A DNA stretch of 64,000 nucleotides, from assembly GCF_020524025.1 (NCBI RefSeq), contig NZ_JAIVKN010000001.1, positions 806,001 to 870,000 on the forward strand. Reading direction: 5' to 3'. Under the pieces are notes generated by a model. It made no database searches, had not been told where the DNA came from, and worked only from the letters and a program-made list of their open reading frames with translations. Shown in pieces: positions 18,056-27,696 of the stretch (positions within the stretch are counted from its first letter, which is position 1; every line of letters begins with the position of its first letter). The position numbers and the translations under genes were made by a program. This stretch comes from Halobacillus litoralis. GTDB lineage: Bacteria > Bacillota > Bacilli > Bacillales > Halobacillaceae.

Positions 18056-18508
18056 ATGAGTATCTTTCAAGCTATGAATGCTAGTGCAAGTGCTCTTACT
18101 GCACAAAGATTAAGGATGGATGTGGCTTCTTCAAATATTGCGAATGCCAACTCAACGCGTGCCACCATTGATGAAGATGGAAATTGGGAGCCTTATCGAA
18201 GAAAAATGGTTGTATTTCAATCAGCTGACTCAAACTTTTCCCGGTACTTACATAATGAATCCGTATCAACAAATGCCAGTAGTGGCGTAAGAGCAACTAA
18301 AATCACTGAGGATCGTGAACCATTTAAGATTGTTCATAACCCAAACCACCCTGATGCAAACGAAGATGGTTATGTAGAGGTACCCAATGTCGACCCATTA
18401 CAGGAGATGGTCGATATGATGAGCGCAACGCGATCTTATGAGGCTAACGTAACAGCAGTGAACGCTTCAAAAAGTATGCTTATGAAGTCACTTGAAATAG
18501 GAAGATAA
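18056..18508 (+). CDS. flgC: Flagellar basal-body rod protein FlgC
   Basis: FlgC is a proximal rod subunit partnered with FlgB. The 150 residues begin MSIFQAMNASASALTAQRLR, followed by DVASSNIANANSTR. The C-terminus has the rod-protein helix MVDMMSATRSYEANVTAVNA. Length is normal. Confidence 0.97.
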   Translation: MSIFQAMNASASALTAQRLRMDVASSNIANANSTRATIDEDGNWEPYRRKMVVFQSADSNFSRYLHNESVSTNASSGVRATKITEDREPFKIVHNPNHPDANEDGYVEVPNVDPLQEMVDMMSATRSYEANVTAVNASKSMLMKSLEIGR

Positions 18509-18526
18509 CGAAAAGGAGAATGTTTT

Positions 18527-18841
18527 ATGGCAGATATCCAATCCGCACCCTTATCCTCTACCCTTAATTTAAAACCCTTAAACTCACAGTGGAATAAAGC
18601 TGTCTCACCTGGTGAAGCACAGGCAGCTTTTGCCACCCAGCTGAAAAAAGCTGTTGACGGCATTAACAAAGCGCAGGTCACTTCGAATGAGAAAACGAAA
18701 GCTCTTGCAAGAGGTGATATCAATGATTTACATAATGTTATGATTACATCCCAAAAAGCAAGTATTACAATGCAGACGGCTGTAGAAGTACAAAGTAAAG
18801 TCATTGATGCCTATAAAGAAATCATGCGCATGCAGGTATAA
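18527..18841 (+). CDS. fliE: Flagellar hook-basal body protein FliE
   Basis: FliE joins the MS ring to the rod. The 104-residue protein has the family C-terminal segment INDLHNVMITSQKASITMQT and ends VQSKVIDAYKEIMRMQV. AAAGGAG precedes ATG 18527. It follows flgC by 18 bases and belongs to the same transcript. Confidence 0.95.
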   Translation: MADIQSAPLSSTLNLKPLNSQWNKAVSPGEAQAAFATQLKKAVDGINKAQVTSNEKTKALARGDINDLHNVMITSQKASITMQTAVEVQSKVIDAYKEIMRMQV

Positions 18842-18903
18842 TTGGACAATGGATAATCCGCACTACACTATTCGCTTAGTTTGTGCTTTTTTTGGGGGCA
18901 ATT

Positions 18904-20511
18904 ATGAAAGAAAAAATAAATTTATATAAAGAGCGGTTTTTATCCTTTTGGAAAAGCCGTAATACGTCACAAAAAGGACTGATGATCGGATCTGTTGTTA
19001 TCTTCTTTATCCTCCTCAGCCTTGCGGGGGTATGGGCTTCGAGTTCTAAGATGGTTCCTCTATATAAGGATTTGTCTTTACAGGAAGTCGGGCAGATAAA
19101 AACAGAACTTGATTCTCGTGGTATTCCCTATGAGCTGGACCAGGGAGGTGCGAGTGTGCTCGTCCCTGATGCCGAAGCTGAGGGGCTGCTTGTTGATTTA
19201 GCTGCTGCAGGTATCCCAAACAGTGGAACAATCGATTACAGCTTCTTTAGTAACAACATTTCGTGGGGAATGACGGATAATGAGTTTGATGTAATAAAGC
19301 TTGATGCGACACAGACTGAACTGGCTGATTTGATTACCGGCATTGAAGGAATACAAGATGCAAAAGTGATGATCAACATGCCGGAAAAAGAAATGTTTGC
19401 TTCTGAAGTGCAGACGGGTGCTTCAGCTTCTGTGGTTTTACATATACAACCAAGCTATCAAATGGACAATGCAAAAGTAGAAACACTCTATAACTTAGTT
19501 TCAAAGTCTGTTCCGCAATTGTCTAAAGATAATATCGTCATTATGGATCAGAACTTTAACTATTTTGACAATAATAACCCTTCACTGGATCAAGGAAATG
19601 CGTATACATACCAGCAAAGTGTAAAAAAAGATATTGAAAAAGATATGAAACAGGACCTTCAGCGAATGTTGGGAATGATGATCGGACAGCAGAAAGTAGT
19701 GGCGACCGTGACCGCTGATATTGATTTCACTAAAGAAAATCGCGTGGAGGAACTGGTTGAACCGGTTGACCCGGAAAAAATGGAAGGGTTACCTGTAAGT
19801 ATTGAGCGTATTGAAGAAACCTATGAGAATGGAATTCCTGAAGGCGGAGTTCCAGGTACGGGTGAAGAAGACATTCCTAACTACGAGGCAGGCGAAGCTG
19901 GTGGTTCAGGTGATTATGAAATGAATAAAGAAACCATAAACAATGAATTTAATCGCATTAAAAAGAATATTGAAGAAAGTCCGTATAAGGTTAGGGATTT
20001 AGGTATACAGGTTGCTATTGACCGTACTAAAGGTATTAATGAAGACGGGAGCATCCGATATTTATCCGCCTCAGAACAACAGACGGTGGAGGAGAGTGTT
20101 CAATCGATTGTCAACTCAATGATTTCAACCTCTATAAATGGAGAGTACGGGGAAATCGATCCAGCCGGTAAAGTATCGATTGTATTTCAGGAGTTTAATG
20201 GAAGTACGCAGTTTTCTGAATCAGAAGCTGATCAAGGTATTCCAATGTGGGCGTATGTGTTGGGAGCGGCGTTAGGGATTATTATCCTTGTCCTGGTCTG
20301 GCTGTTAATACGTAGAAAACGATCAGAAAGTGAAGAGGAGTACGTCTTCTACAGCAATCCAGCTGAGGAACCTGCAGAACAGCAGAAAATACCGGAAATT
20401 AAAGAAAAAGAAGACGAATCCACGAAAAAACGTAAGCAGCTGGAGAAGATGGCAGAAGAAAAACCGGAAGATTTCGCAAAACTATTACGGTCTTGGATTT
20501 CTGAAGATTAA
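18904..20511 (+). CDS. fliF: Flagellar MS-ring protein FliF
   Basis: FliF builds the MS ring, the base on which rod, C-ring and export gate assemble. The 535 residues have two membrane segments (about 27-47 and 445-467), ring-building motifs in between, and a cytoplasmic C-terminus (LLRSWISED) that binds FliG. ATG 18904 follows GGGGGC at 18894-18899; an upstream in-frame GTG at 18883 lacks a ribosome site. Length is normal. Confidence 0.97.
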   Translation: MKEKINLYKERFLSFWKSRNTSQKGLMIGSVVIFFILLSLAGVWASSSKMVPLYKDLSLQEVGQIKTELDSRGIPYELDQGGASVLVPDAEAEGLLVDLAAAGIPNSGTIDYSFFSNNISWGMTDNEFDVIKLDATQTELADLITGIEGIQDAKVMINMPEKEMFASEVQTGASASVVLHIQPSYQMDNAKVETLYNLVSKSVPQLSKDNIVIMDQNFNYFDNNNPSLDQGNAYTYQQSVKKDIEKDMKQDLQRMLGMMIGQQKVVATVTADIDFTKENRVEELVEPVDPEKMEGLPVSIERIEETYENGIPEGGVPGTGEEDIPNYEAGEAGGSGDYEMNKETINNEFNRIKKNIEESPYKVRDLGIQVAIDRTKGINEDGSIRYLSASEQQTVEESVQSIVNSMISTSINGEYGEIDPAGKVSIVFQEFNGSTQFSESEADQGIPMWAYVLGAALGIIILVLVWLLIRRKRSESEEEYVFYSNPAEEPAEQQKIPEIKEKEDESTKKRKQLEKMAEEKPEDFAKLLRSWISED

Positions 20512-20523
20512 GGAGGACCAAAT

Positions 20524-21537
20524 ATGTCCTTAAAGAAAGAAGAACTAACTGGAAGACAAAAGGCGGCAGTGCTGTTAATTTCTCTTGGACCTGATGTGGC
20601 TGCACAAGTCTATAAACATTTAGATGAAGAAGAAATTGAACAGCTTACATTGGAAATATCATCTGTCCAGAAAGTAGATGCGAAAAAGAAAGAAGCGATA
20701 CTGGATCAATTTCACCAGATTGCTTTAGCACAGGATTACATTTCTCAAGGTGGAATCGGTTATGCAAAAACGATTCTTGAAAAGGCGCTCGGGGCAGATG
20801 AGGCGTCCAATATTATAGGGCGCTTAACTTCTTCCTTGCAGGTGAAACCTTTTGATTTTGCTCGTAAAGCTGACCCTCATCAGATTTTAAATTTTATACA
20901 AAACGAACACCCGCAGACAATAGCTCTTATTTTATCCTACTTGGATGCTGAACAGTCAGGACAAATTCTTTCTGAACTGCCTCAGGAATTACAAACGGAT
21001 GTGGCCAGACGGATCGCCACCATGGATTCGACTTCACCAGAAGTAATTAGTCAAGTAGAACAAATCCTTGAAAAGAAGTTGTCAACGACAGTGACTCAGG
21101 ATTACACAGAGACTGGCGGAATCCAAGCAGTTGTTGCAGTACTGAATGGAGTGGATCGCAGTACGGAGCGGACCATCCTTGATTCACTCGAAATCCAGGA
21201 CCCGAATCTTGCTGAAGAGATTAAAAAACGGATGTTTGTATTTGAAGATATTGTAGCGCTGGATAATCGTGCCATTCAGAGGGTGGTACGTGATGTGGAT
21301 AATGATGATCTTCGTCTGGCATTGAAGGTGTCCAGTGAAGAAGTGAAAGAGGTTGTCTTTACGAATATGTCCGAACGTATGGCAGAAACCTTTAAAGAAG
21401 AGATGGAATTTATGGGTCCTGTGCGCCTGCGGGATGTTGAAGAAGCACAGACAAGGGTTGTTTCTACTATTCGTCACCTTGAGGATGTCGGAGAAATTGT
21501 AATCGCAAGAGGCGGGGGAGATGACATCATTGTCTAA
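20524..21537 (+). CDS. fliG: Flagellar motor switch protein FliG
   Basis: FliG transmits torque between stator and rotor. The 337 residues include the N-terminal FliF-binding domain, the middle-domain EHPQTIALILSYL (classic EHPQ motif), and the C-terminal charged torque helix around RDVDNDDLRLALKVSSEEV. AAGGAGG precedes ATG 20524. Its last 17 bases overlap the start of fliH. Confidence 0.98.
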   Translation: MSLKKEELTGRQKAAVLLISLGPDVAAQVYKHLDEEEIEQLTLEISSVQKVDAKKKEAILDQFHQIALAQDYISQGGIGYAKTILEKALGADEASNIIGRLTSSLQVKPFDFARKADPHQILNFIQNEHPQTIALILSYLDAEQSGQILSELPQELQTDVARRIATMDSTSPEVISQVEQILEKKLSTTVTQDYTETGGIQAVVAVLNGVDRSTERTILDSLEIQDPNLAEEIKKRMFVFEDIVALDNRAIQRVVRDVDNDDLRLALKVSSEEVKEVVFTNMSERMAETFKEEMEFMGPVRLRDVEEAQTRVVSTIRHLEDVGEIVIARGGGDDIIV

Positions 21538-22279
21538 CTATAGTACATCCACCTCTGGAAGATTAATTCAAATTAAACAGATCCATCACGAAGAACTGTC
21601 ACATGAACAAAAGGCAGAAGGTGACCTGCAGGAATTGGAACTTCGTATAAAAGAGGCAGAACAATCGCTGGAGACTCTGGAAGCTAGAAAACTGGAACAG
21701 GTGAAGCACGCGAAAAAAGAAATTGATGCCCAGAGAAAGGCTTGGGAAGAAGAAAAGAAGATCATTCAAAATGAAGCCTATCAAATTGGATTTGAGCAGG
21801 GATTTTCCAAGGGGAAGGAAGACGGGCTCCTTTCCTATCAAAACAAGATTAATGAAGCAAACGATGTCGTGTTAAAAGCAAAAGACATGCAGAACAGGAT
21901 CGTCAAGAATGGAGATACAATCATCCTGGACCTTGCCCTTCGGAGTGCTGAAAAAATTTCTCATCAAAAATTCCATCAAGAGCCAGAAACCTTTATGCCG
22001 ATTGTCAAATGTCTGGTTCAAGAAAAGCTGGATCAACCTGAGATTATTATTTCTGTAAATCCCGCACAGTACGGACTCCTGCATGATCAACTAGAAGAAC
22101 TTCAGTCTCTTGTTTATCATCATGCTCAATTGACGCTTTATGCAAAAGATGAATTAGCTCCCTTTTCATGTCGTATTGAATCTCCATCAGGGATTGTGGA
22201 TGCCGGTATTGATAGTCAGCTGAGTGAATTAAGAAAAAAATTGATGACTGCTGCAGATGAGGGGATGACAGATGAATAA
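21521..22279 (+). CDS. fliH: Flagellar assembly protein FliH
   Basis: FliH regulates the export ATPase FliI as a peripheral stalk-like dimer. The 252 residues have a long charged coiled coil (about 20-130), a GFEQGFSKGKEDG stretch typical of FliH and YscL glycine-repeat regions, and a C-terminal domain. Start ATG 21521 lies inside fliG, so expression is probably coupled. The stop overlaps fliI by 8 bases. Confidence 0.93.
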   Translation: MTSLSNYSTSTSGRLIQIKQIHHEELSHEQKAEGDLQELELRIKEAEQSLETLEARKLEQVKHAKKEIDAQRKAWEEEKKIIQNEAYQIGFEQGFSKGKEDGLLSYQNKINEANDVVLKAKDMQNRIVKNGDTIILDLALRSAEKISHQKFHQEPETFMPIVKCLVQEKLDQPEIIISVNPAQYGLLHDQLEELQSLVYHHAQLTLYAKDELAPFSCRIESPSGIVDAGIDSQLSELRKKLMTAADEGMTDE

Positions 22280-23579
22280 GCAGGCCTTCATGGATATCAT
22301 TGACCAGACGGATACATATAAACGTTACGGCAGGATCCATAAGGTTGTCGGTTTAATGATTGAATCAAAAGGGCCTGAAGCTTCCATTGGAGACTTATGC
22401 TACATTCATCCTCCCTCTCAAAGGATTAATCCTATCCCGGCTGAGGTTGTCGGTTTTCATAATGAAAATATCCTGCTCATGCCATATCAGGAAGTGAGAA
22501 CGATAAGCCCCGGCAGTCTTGTCGAAGCTACAGGGGACCCTCTTAAAGTTAAGGTCGGAATAGGTCTGATCGGTAGTATTTTAAATGCTGTCGGTGACCC
22601 GCTGGATGGCAGTGATCTGCCGAAGGGTCTAAAAGAATATCCGACTATGCAGGAGCCCCCAAATCCTCTTTCCCGCCCTCCTATTAATGAACCTATACAA
22701 GTGGGAGTGAGGGCAATTGATGGTCTCTTAAGTGTAGGAAAAGGCCAGCGGGTCGGGATTTTTGCGGGAAGTGGTGTCGGTAAGAGTACATTGATGGGCA
22801 TGATCGCGCGAAACAGCTCTGCTGATATAAATGTCATTGCTCTAATAGGAGAACGTGGGAGAGAAGTCAGGGAATTCATTGAAAATGACTTAGGGGAAGA
22901 AGGGCGGAAACGTTCCATTGTCGTAGTCGCTACTTCTGACCAACCTGCCTTAATGAGAGTCAAAGGAGCTTATACAGCCACAGCCATTAGTGAATATTTC
23001 AGGGATCTTGGATATAACGTAAACCTTATGATGGATTCTGTTACTCGGTTTGCAATGGCTCAGCGGGAAATTGGATTAGCTACAGGAGAACCTCCGACAA
23101 CGAAAGGCTATACTCCTTCTGTTTTTGCTCTGCTCCCAAAGCTTCTTGAACGGACAGGATCCAGCAGAAATGGAACAATCACCGCCTTTTACACTGTTTT
23201 AGTAGACGGAGATGATATGAATGAACCTGTCTCAGATACTGTTAGAGGAATCTTAGATGGTCATTTTGTTTTAGATCGTAAATTTGCTGAACAAGGCCAT
23301 TTTCCAGCGATTAATATCCTTAGGTCCATTAGTCGTGTCATGAAGCAGATTGCATCCGATTCCCACAGAGAAGCGGCAGAAAGGTTAAGATCATCCCTCG
23401 CCACTTATGAAACCAATGCCGAACTTATTCAGATTGGTGCATATAAAAAAGGTTCCAGCAAAGATATCGATCAAGCGATTCACGATCACTCCTCCATTAT
23501 GAGTTTTTTAAAACAGGGTGTATACGAACCTTCAAGTTTTGAACGTTCGGAAGAAGACTTAAAGCTTTTGTTTAAATAG
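22272..23579 (+). CDS. fliI: Flagellum-specific ATP synthase FliI
   Basis: FliI is the F1-beta-like ATPase of the type III export apparatus. The 435 residues show Walker A GSGVGKST at 166-173, LIGERGREVREF, the Walker B region LMMDSVTRFAMAQREIGLA, and EPPTTKGYTPSVF. It starts within the fliH stop region. Length and motifs are normal. Confidence 0.98.
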   Translation: MNKQAFMDIIDQTDTYKRYGRIHKVVGLMIESKGPEASIGDLCYIHPPSQRINPIPAEVVGFHNENILLMPYQEVRTISPGSLVEATGDPLKVKVGIGLIGSILNAVGDPLDGSDLPKGLKEYPTMQEPPNPLSRPPINEPIQVGVRAIDGLLSVGKGQRVGIFAGSGVGKSTLMGMIARNSSADINVIALIGERGREVREFIENDLGEEGRKRSIVVVATSDQPALMRVKGAYTATAISEYFRDLGYNVNLMMDSVTRFAMAQREIGLATGEPPTTKGYTPSVFALLPKLLERTGSSRNGTITAFYTVLVDGDDMNEPVSDTVRGILDGHFVLDRKFAEQGHFPAINILRSISRVMKQIASDSHREAAERLRSSLATYETNAELIQIGAYKKGSSKDIDQAIHDHSSIMSFLKQGVYEPSSFERSEEDLKLLFK

Positions 23580-23593
23580 GATGTGATGAGAGT

Positions 23594-24043
23594 ATGGCAA
23601 GTTTAAAAACTTACGAGAAAATTAGAGATTTACGGGATAGAGAAAAACTTGATAAGCAGCGAAAATACCAGAGTGATATGGAAAGCTTTGAAATGTATGC
23701 TCATCAACTCTATGAAGCATTAAAAAAGAAAGAAGATGCTGTCAACCAGTTTAATGATCAACTTTCAAAGGGTGCAGTAGAAGTCCAGTCTTTTATCCAT
23801 CATCAAAAACATATTCAGCACTTGGAGAACGTCATCCAATCTTTGCAGCCTTCAGTTCAGCACGCAAGGGTAAAAATGCAGCAGTCACAAGAAGCGTTAT
23901 CCAATGCCCATGTAGAAGTGAAAAAGTTTGACAAAGTGATTGAAAGAAAGGAAGACCAGCAATTACAGATGTTAAAAGATCAGGAAATACAAGCGATGGA
24001 TGAACTGTCCTTGCAGCAGTTTTTAAACTATCAGAATAGGTGA
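23594..24043 (+). CDS. fliJ: Flagellar export chaperone FliJ
   Basis: FliJ is the coiled-coil stalk of the export ATPase complex. The 149 residues are almost entirely helical and charged, without domain motifs, and begin MASLKTYEKIRDLRDREKLD. Identity rests on this composition, the length and the fliI-fliJ-ylxF-fliK order. Confidence 0.9.
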   Translation: MASLKTYEKIRDLRDREKLDKQRKYQSDMESFEMYAHQLYEALKKKEDAVNQFNDQLSKGAVEVQSFIHHQKHIQHLENVIQSLQPSVQHARVKMQQSQEALSNAHVEVKKFDKVIERKEDQQLQMLKDQEIQAMDELSLQQFLNYQNR

Positions 24044-24047
24044 TGTC

Positions 24048-24632
24048 ATGGCGAAGAATATTCAGAACAAGGAGACAAAAGGGCGTTCATTTTTAAAAGT
24101 TTTAATAGCCATTGGCGTTCCAATGATTTTCCTTTTAACTATAACGTTTATTATTTTGACACTTATGGGTGTGAATGTGGTAAAAGAGACAGAAAAAATA
24201 GCGCAAAAAATGCCCGTCATTTCTTCTATCCTGCCTTCTGAGGAAACGACAGCATCATCGACTGAAGAGTATGATCGTCTTCAGGCTGTCATTGCTAATC
24301 AAGAAGCGGAAATTGAACAGTTAAAGCAAGAAGCAGATAACAAAGATGCGAAAATTGAAGAAAAAGATCAGCAGTTGATGCAATTAGAAGCTGATCTAAA
24401 AGAAAAAAACAGCTCGGAAGAGACGACGGAAGAGAACGAAACAGCCCAGGTATTAGCGGCTTCCTTTGAAGAAATGGATGCAGAACAAGCTGCTCCTATT
24501 TTAGAGAACATGACAAAGGAGCAGGCAGTGTTGGTTTTAAACGAAATAGCGAGTGAAGAGCGTGGAGATATACTTGGTCAGATGGAGGCAGAAGCAGCTG
24601 CTGAAATGGCTGGCTTATTATTGATAAATTAA
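24048..24632 (+). CDS. ylxF: MotE-like / YlxF flagellar protein
   Basis: The 194 residues have one N-terminal membrane helix (about 19-42), a periplasm-side coiled coil (about 75-125), and a C-terminal MgtE-N-like helical domain with FEEMDAEQAAPILENMTKEQAV then LVLNEI. This matches YlxF of B. subtilis and the MotE chaperone fold of other bacteria. The role in Bacillaceae is not settled; stator or export support is inferred. It starts 4 bases after fliJ. Confidence 0.8.
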   Translation: MAKNIQNKETKGRSFLKVLIAIGVPMIFLLTITFIILTLMGVNVVKETEKIAQKMPVISSILPSEETTASSTEEYDRLQAVIANQEAEIEQLKQEADNKDAKIEEKDQQLMQLEADLKEKNSSEETTEENETAQVLAASFEEMDAEQAAPILENMTKEQAVLVLNEIASEERGDILGQMEAEAAAEMAGLLLIN

Positions 24633-24664
24633 CGACCATTTTTTGAAAGGGGGTGAAAAAACAA

Positions 24665-27600
24665 ATGACAAATATCCTGCCATTTCTCACATCTTCATCC
24701 AATAGTCACCTTGCTGGAGGTAAAAACAATTCAGAAGGAAAGGAAGGGATGACCGCTTTTTCAGAACTCTTATCCCATCTTCATGCATCTGAGCAGGAAG
24801 GTAGCGGTTCGGGTGTGACTCTATGGAGTGCCGTAGATAGGAAAAAAGCTTTAGAATCCTTAGGCCCTTTCATTCACATCGATGATCCGCCGCCCATTAA
24901 ACAAATGGGGATTGATCAGAAGGGAAGTCCGATTGAAGCGGTTGAGAGGCAGCTTGTGGATTCCATCGAATCTGTTTCTTTTTCCTCTCTTAGAAGCGTA
25001 TCCAATGTTTCCGGCAGAGCAACAAAAGAAGGTGGAGCACTCACTTTAGGAACGCATATACATAATTTTCGGCCACAGCAGAGTGATGACCCTTCTTCTT
25101 TATTAAATGACTATGGAATTGTTAAAAGTGGAAATTTATTAGAACCTGAACTTCTAACGTCTATACTTCGAGAAGATGGAGATGTCTCAAAAGAGATGGA
25201 GGACCTTCAATCAGACTTAGTAAATCTTATTGGAGCGTGGGATTCTTCTTCATTGAAAGCTGAGGATGTTAAGAAAGCTGAAAATATCTTAGCGGATATT
25301 ACCCAGCTTGTTCAACAAAAGTGGAGCCCTTCAGGCGATACTTTCAAGGGAGATCACCCAGAAAAGCAGATGGAGGGGATCAGTGGAAAACTGGAGCGTT
25401 CATCTATATATAGGACACCAGCACTCCCTATTAAAGGCACACCATCATTAGTCCAACCGGCGGAGAGATCAGATGATCTGCAAAGTGATGTATTCCATAA
25501 GGCTGCATCATGGGATCCTGCTTTGTTGAAAGTTGAAGACCTTAACGAATTGGAAAACCTCTTAGCTCAAATGGTGCAGATAGTGGAAAGGACAGCTGCC
25601 CTGGACGATTCTTTTAGAGAAGAAAGCCTCTCTGGTTCAGGGGAAACCCTGATAGAGTACTCCTCTTCCCGCAAAGCATCAGATTCAGAAGTTGAGACTT
25701 TCCTGCTCGACGCTGTCAGATCAGTCCGCAGTGAGAGTTTAGAGGAATCCGGAGGAAAAGGTGATAATCCGGTACTTGAAGCGAACCTTACTAAAGTAGA
25801 AAGGTTCGAAGCATTTATATCTAGTTTAATGAACCTTATTGAAACATGGGATCGTTCGTTTTTAAAGGAAGAAGAAGTCAAGGAAATGAAGAACCTTTCA
25901 GCTCAAATGGTTCAGCTGGTGAAACGTGTAGAAGCCACAGACAATTCTTCCAACATAGAAAACACATGGGGTTTATCGAACCAGGTCAATGCAGCGGAAG
26001 GAACACTCATGAAACAACCCCCTCCCCAAAAAGTAGTAGGGGCAGAAGTTGAAAAAAATACAGGCATCCAACCAAACAGCCCTGAAGAATTGGTGCAATA
26101 CAGAGTAATAAAGGCCAATAAACCGGTTACACAAACAAACATTGGTGTAGCACAGAAGTTGGAAGTATTTAAATCTGATCTAATACACATGATTGCGTCA
26201 TGGGATTTATCATCGTTGAAAACAGACGAGCTCAGCAAAGTGGAAGCTCATCTGACGGAGATGGTTCAATTCGTTGGAGATGCAGATCCCGCAGGTGATT
26301 TTGCAAGTGAAAAAAATATTCAGGAGGGTCTCAGGTCCGACTTAATAAACCTGGCCGCCGTCTGGAATGAATCTTCTCTGGATAACGAGGACTTACAGAA
26401 AGTTGAGAATTTATTAATCAAGGTCGAAAAACTTATGGGAGATTTAAGTTTTATTGACGACTCTTCCATGAAAAGTACGATTCAAAAGTTATGGAATCAG
26501 GTGAAAGATCTAAGTAAAACAGATGTTAATCTACAATCCTCCCAAGACACTGAGTCATCTCATTTAACAATGGAGCAGGCAGAACTTAGTAATGGGGAGA
26601 AAATGAAGGCGATATCCTCCATCCTTCAAGAGTTGAGCAGCTTATTAGTGAATTCTCACGCCCATGCACCAGGCAGGGTAACTGAAGGTCCCTTTAAAGA
26701 AAGGGAGATGGCACTTGCAGCCAGCATCCCTGTGGAAATAAATCCAGCGCAAAAGGAAATTGGAAATCATTCCGCTTCTTACACTTCCTCTCACTCGTCT
26801 GACAGACCCGCGGTGGAGGGCGCTTTAAATAAACTGTGGAACAATTTTCAAAGAGTAATAGAAACTGTTTCCACGGATGAGAGGTCCATAGGGAAACTAG
26901 GATCAGAAACAAAAAGTCTCATTCAAGAGTTCGTCAAAATAAAAGCGGCCGTAAGCCAGGATCCCAAACAATGGAGTCATTATTTGGAACGAGTGTTTCA
27001 AAAAGGCACGCACCAAGAGCAGCAAGTCTTTCAAAGATTAGTGAACACGTATCAAAATAAAACGAAAGTACCGGTAACGTATCAACAACAGACTCCTGTG
27101 ACAGGAGCAGAGGTGGCTAAATGGCTGAAAGATTCTGTCCGGATTATAGATAATAACCAGACCTCTTTCAAAACAGAAGAAACCGGTCAGCAGCCCGTCA
27201 CACCTATGACAAAAGTTGAACAATGGACATTACAGACATCGCTTGGCAGAGAAAACGCATCTAGTTCAAAACCATGGATGCAGGAGCTTGAGCAGATGAT
27301 CCACTCCAGCCGATTTTTAATGAACAAACCAGGGCAGAAAGAGCTTCATATTCAGTTGAAGCCTTCAAACCTAGGTGATATGACCATTAAATTAATTCAG
27401 GTGAACGGAGAACTTCTTGTGAAAGTATTGGTGAATACTCAGGCTGCAAAAGAAATGCTTGAAGGTAATATGAGTCAGCTGAGGCATATGTTTTCTCCGA
27501 ATCAGGTGATGGTTGAAAAGAACGATTCAACATTTAATCCGCAGTCGTTTATGCAGGAAGGATCTAAAGAAGAAAAGGAATCGTCTGATGATCAAAGACA

Positions 27601-27688
27601 AAACCAGCTATATGAAGTCACCGACGAAGAAAATGAGGCCGAAGAAGATGGGACATTCCATGAATTATTAATGAACGAGAAAGTATAG
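24665..27688 (+). CDS. fliK: Unusually large flagellar hook-length control protein FliK
   Basis: FliK measures hook length and switches export specificity. Its C-terminal Flg_hook domain (about 885-960) is clear: LHIQLKPSNLGDMTIKLIQ, then GELLVKVLVNTQAAKEML. The total of about 1007 residues is roughly double the B. subtilis protein as I recall it. The extra length is the central ruler region, which has five related 35-residue repeats at about 183, 274, 386, 504 and 558. ATG 24665 is preferred; GTG 24653 lies inside the AAAGGGGGTG ribosome site. Position between ylxF and flgD confirms identity. Confidence 0.93.
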   Translation: MTNILPFLTSSSNSHLAGGKNNSEGKEGMTAFSELLSHLHASEQEGSGSGVTLWSAVDRKKALESLGPFIHIDDPPPIKQMGIDQKGSPIEAVERQLVDSIESVSFSSLRSVSNVSGRATKEGGALTLGTHIHNFRPQQSDDPSSLLNDYGIVKSGNLLEPELLTSILREDGDVSKEMEDLQSDLVNLIGAWDSSSLKAEDVKKAENILADITQLVQQKWSPSGDTFKGDHPEKQMEGISGKLERSSIYRTPALPIKGTPSLVQPAERSDDLQSDVFHKAASWDPALLKVEDLNELENLLAQMVQIVERTAALDDSFREESLSGSGETLIEYSSSRKASDSEVETFLLDAVRSVRSESLEESGGKGDNPVLEANLTKVERFEAFISSLMNLIETWDRSFLKEEEVKEMKNLSAQMVQLVKRVEATDNSSNIENTWGLSNQVNAAEGTLMKQPPPQKVVGAEVEKNTGIQPNSPEELVQYRVIKANKPVTQTNIGVAQKLEVFKSDLIHMIASWDLSSLKTDELSKVEAHLTEMVQFVGDADPAGDFASEKNIQEGLRSDLINLAAVWNESSLDNEDLQKVENLLIKVEKLMGDLSFIDDSSMKSTIQKLWNQVKDLSKTDVNLQSSQDTESSHLTMEQAELSNGEKMKAISSILQELSSLLVNSHAHAPGRVTEGPFKEREMALAASIPVEINPAQKEIGNHSASYTSSHSSDRPAVEGALNKLWNNFQRVIETVSTDERSIGKLGSETKSLIQEFVKIKAAVSQDPKQWSHYLERVFQKGTHQEQQVFQRLVNTYQNKTKVPVTYQQQTPVTGAEVAKWLKDSVRIIDNNQTSFKTEETGQQPVTPMTKVEQWTLQTSLGRENASSSKPWMQELEQMIHSSRFLMNKPGQKELHIQLKPSNLGDMTIKLIQVNGELLVKVLVNTQAAKEMLEGNMSQLRHMFSPNQVMVEKNDSTFNPQSFMQEGSKEEKESSDDQRQNQLYEVTDEENEAEEDGTFHELLMNEKV
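25211..26440 (+). repeat. Five diverged 35-residue repeats inside FliK
   Basis: Copies start at 25211, 25484, 25820, 26174 and 26336, each 105 bases, in frame. The shared pattern is S-D-L-(x)5-W-(D/N)-x-x-x-L-K-x-(E/D)-(D/E)-(L/V)-x-K-x-E-x-L-x-x-(M/I)-V-Q-(L/F)-V. Examples are GAWDSSSLKAEDVKKAEN, ASWDPALLKVEDLNELEN and ASWDLSSLKTDELSKVEA. Copies are spaced 54-118 residues apart by variable, Ser/Glu-rich linkers. They are diverged at DNA level, so the expansion is not recent. Confidence 0.85.
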
Positions 27689-27696
27689 GTGGTTAC

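Noticed and set aside
22487-22963. Minus-strand open frame of 158 codons opposite fliI
   Set aside because: It is opposite the conserved Walker A region of fliI, with Pro/Arg/Ser-rich antisense composition and no recognisable family.
25211-26440. FliK repeats as a possible frameshift or assembly artefact
   Set aside because: The frame is open throughout, linkers differ in length and sequence, and repeats are diverged at DNA level, which does not fit a recent duplication or assembly error.
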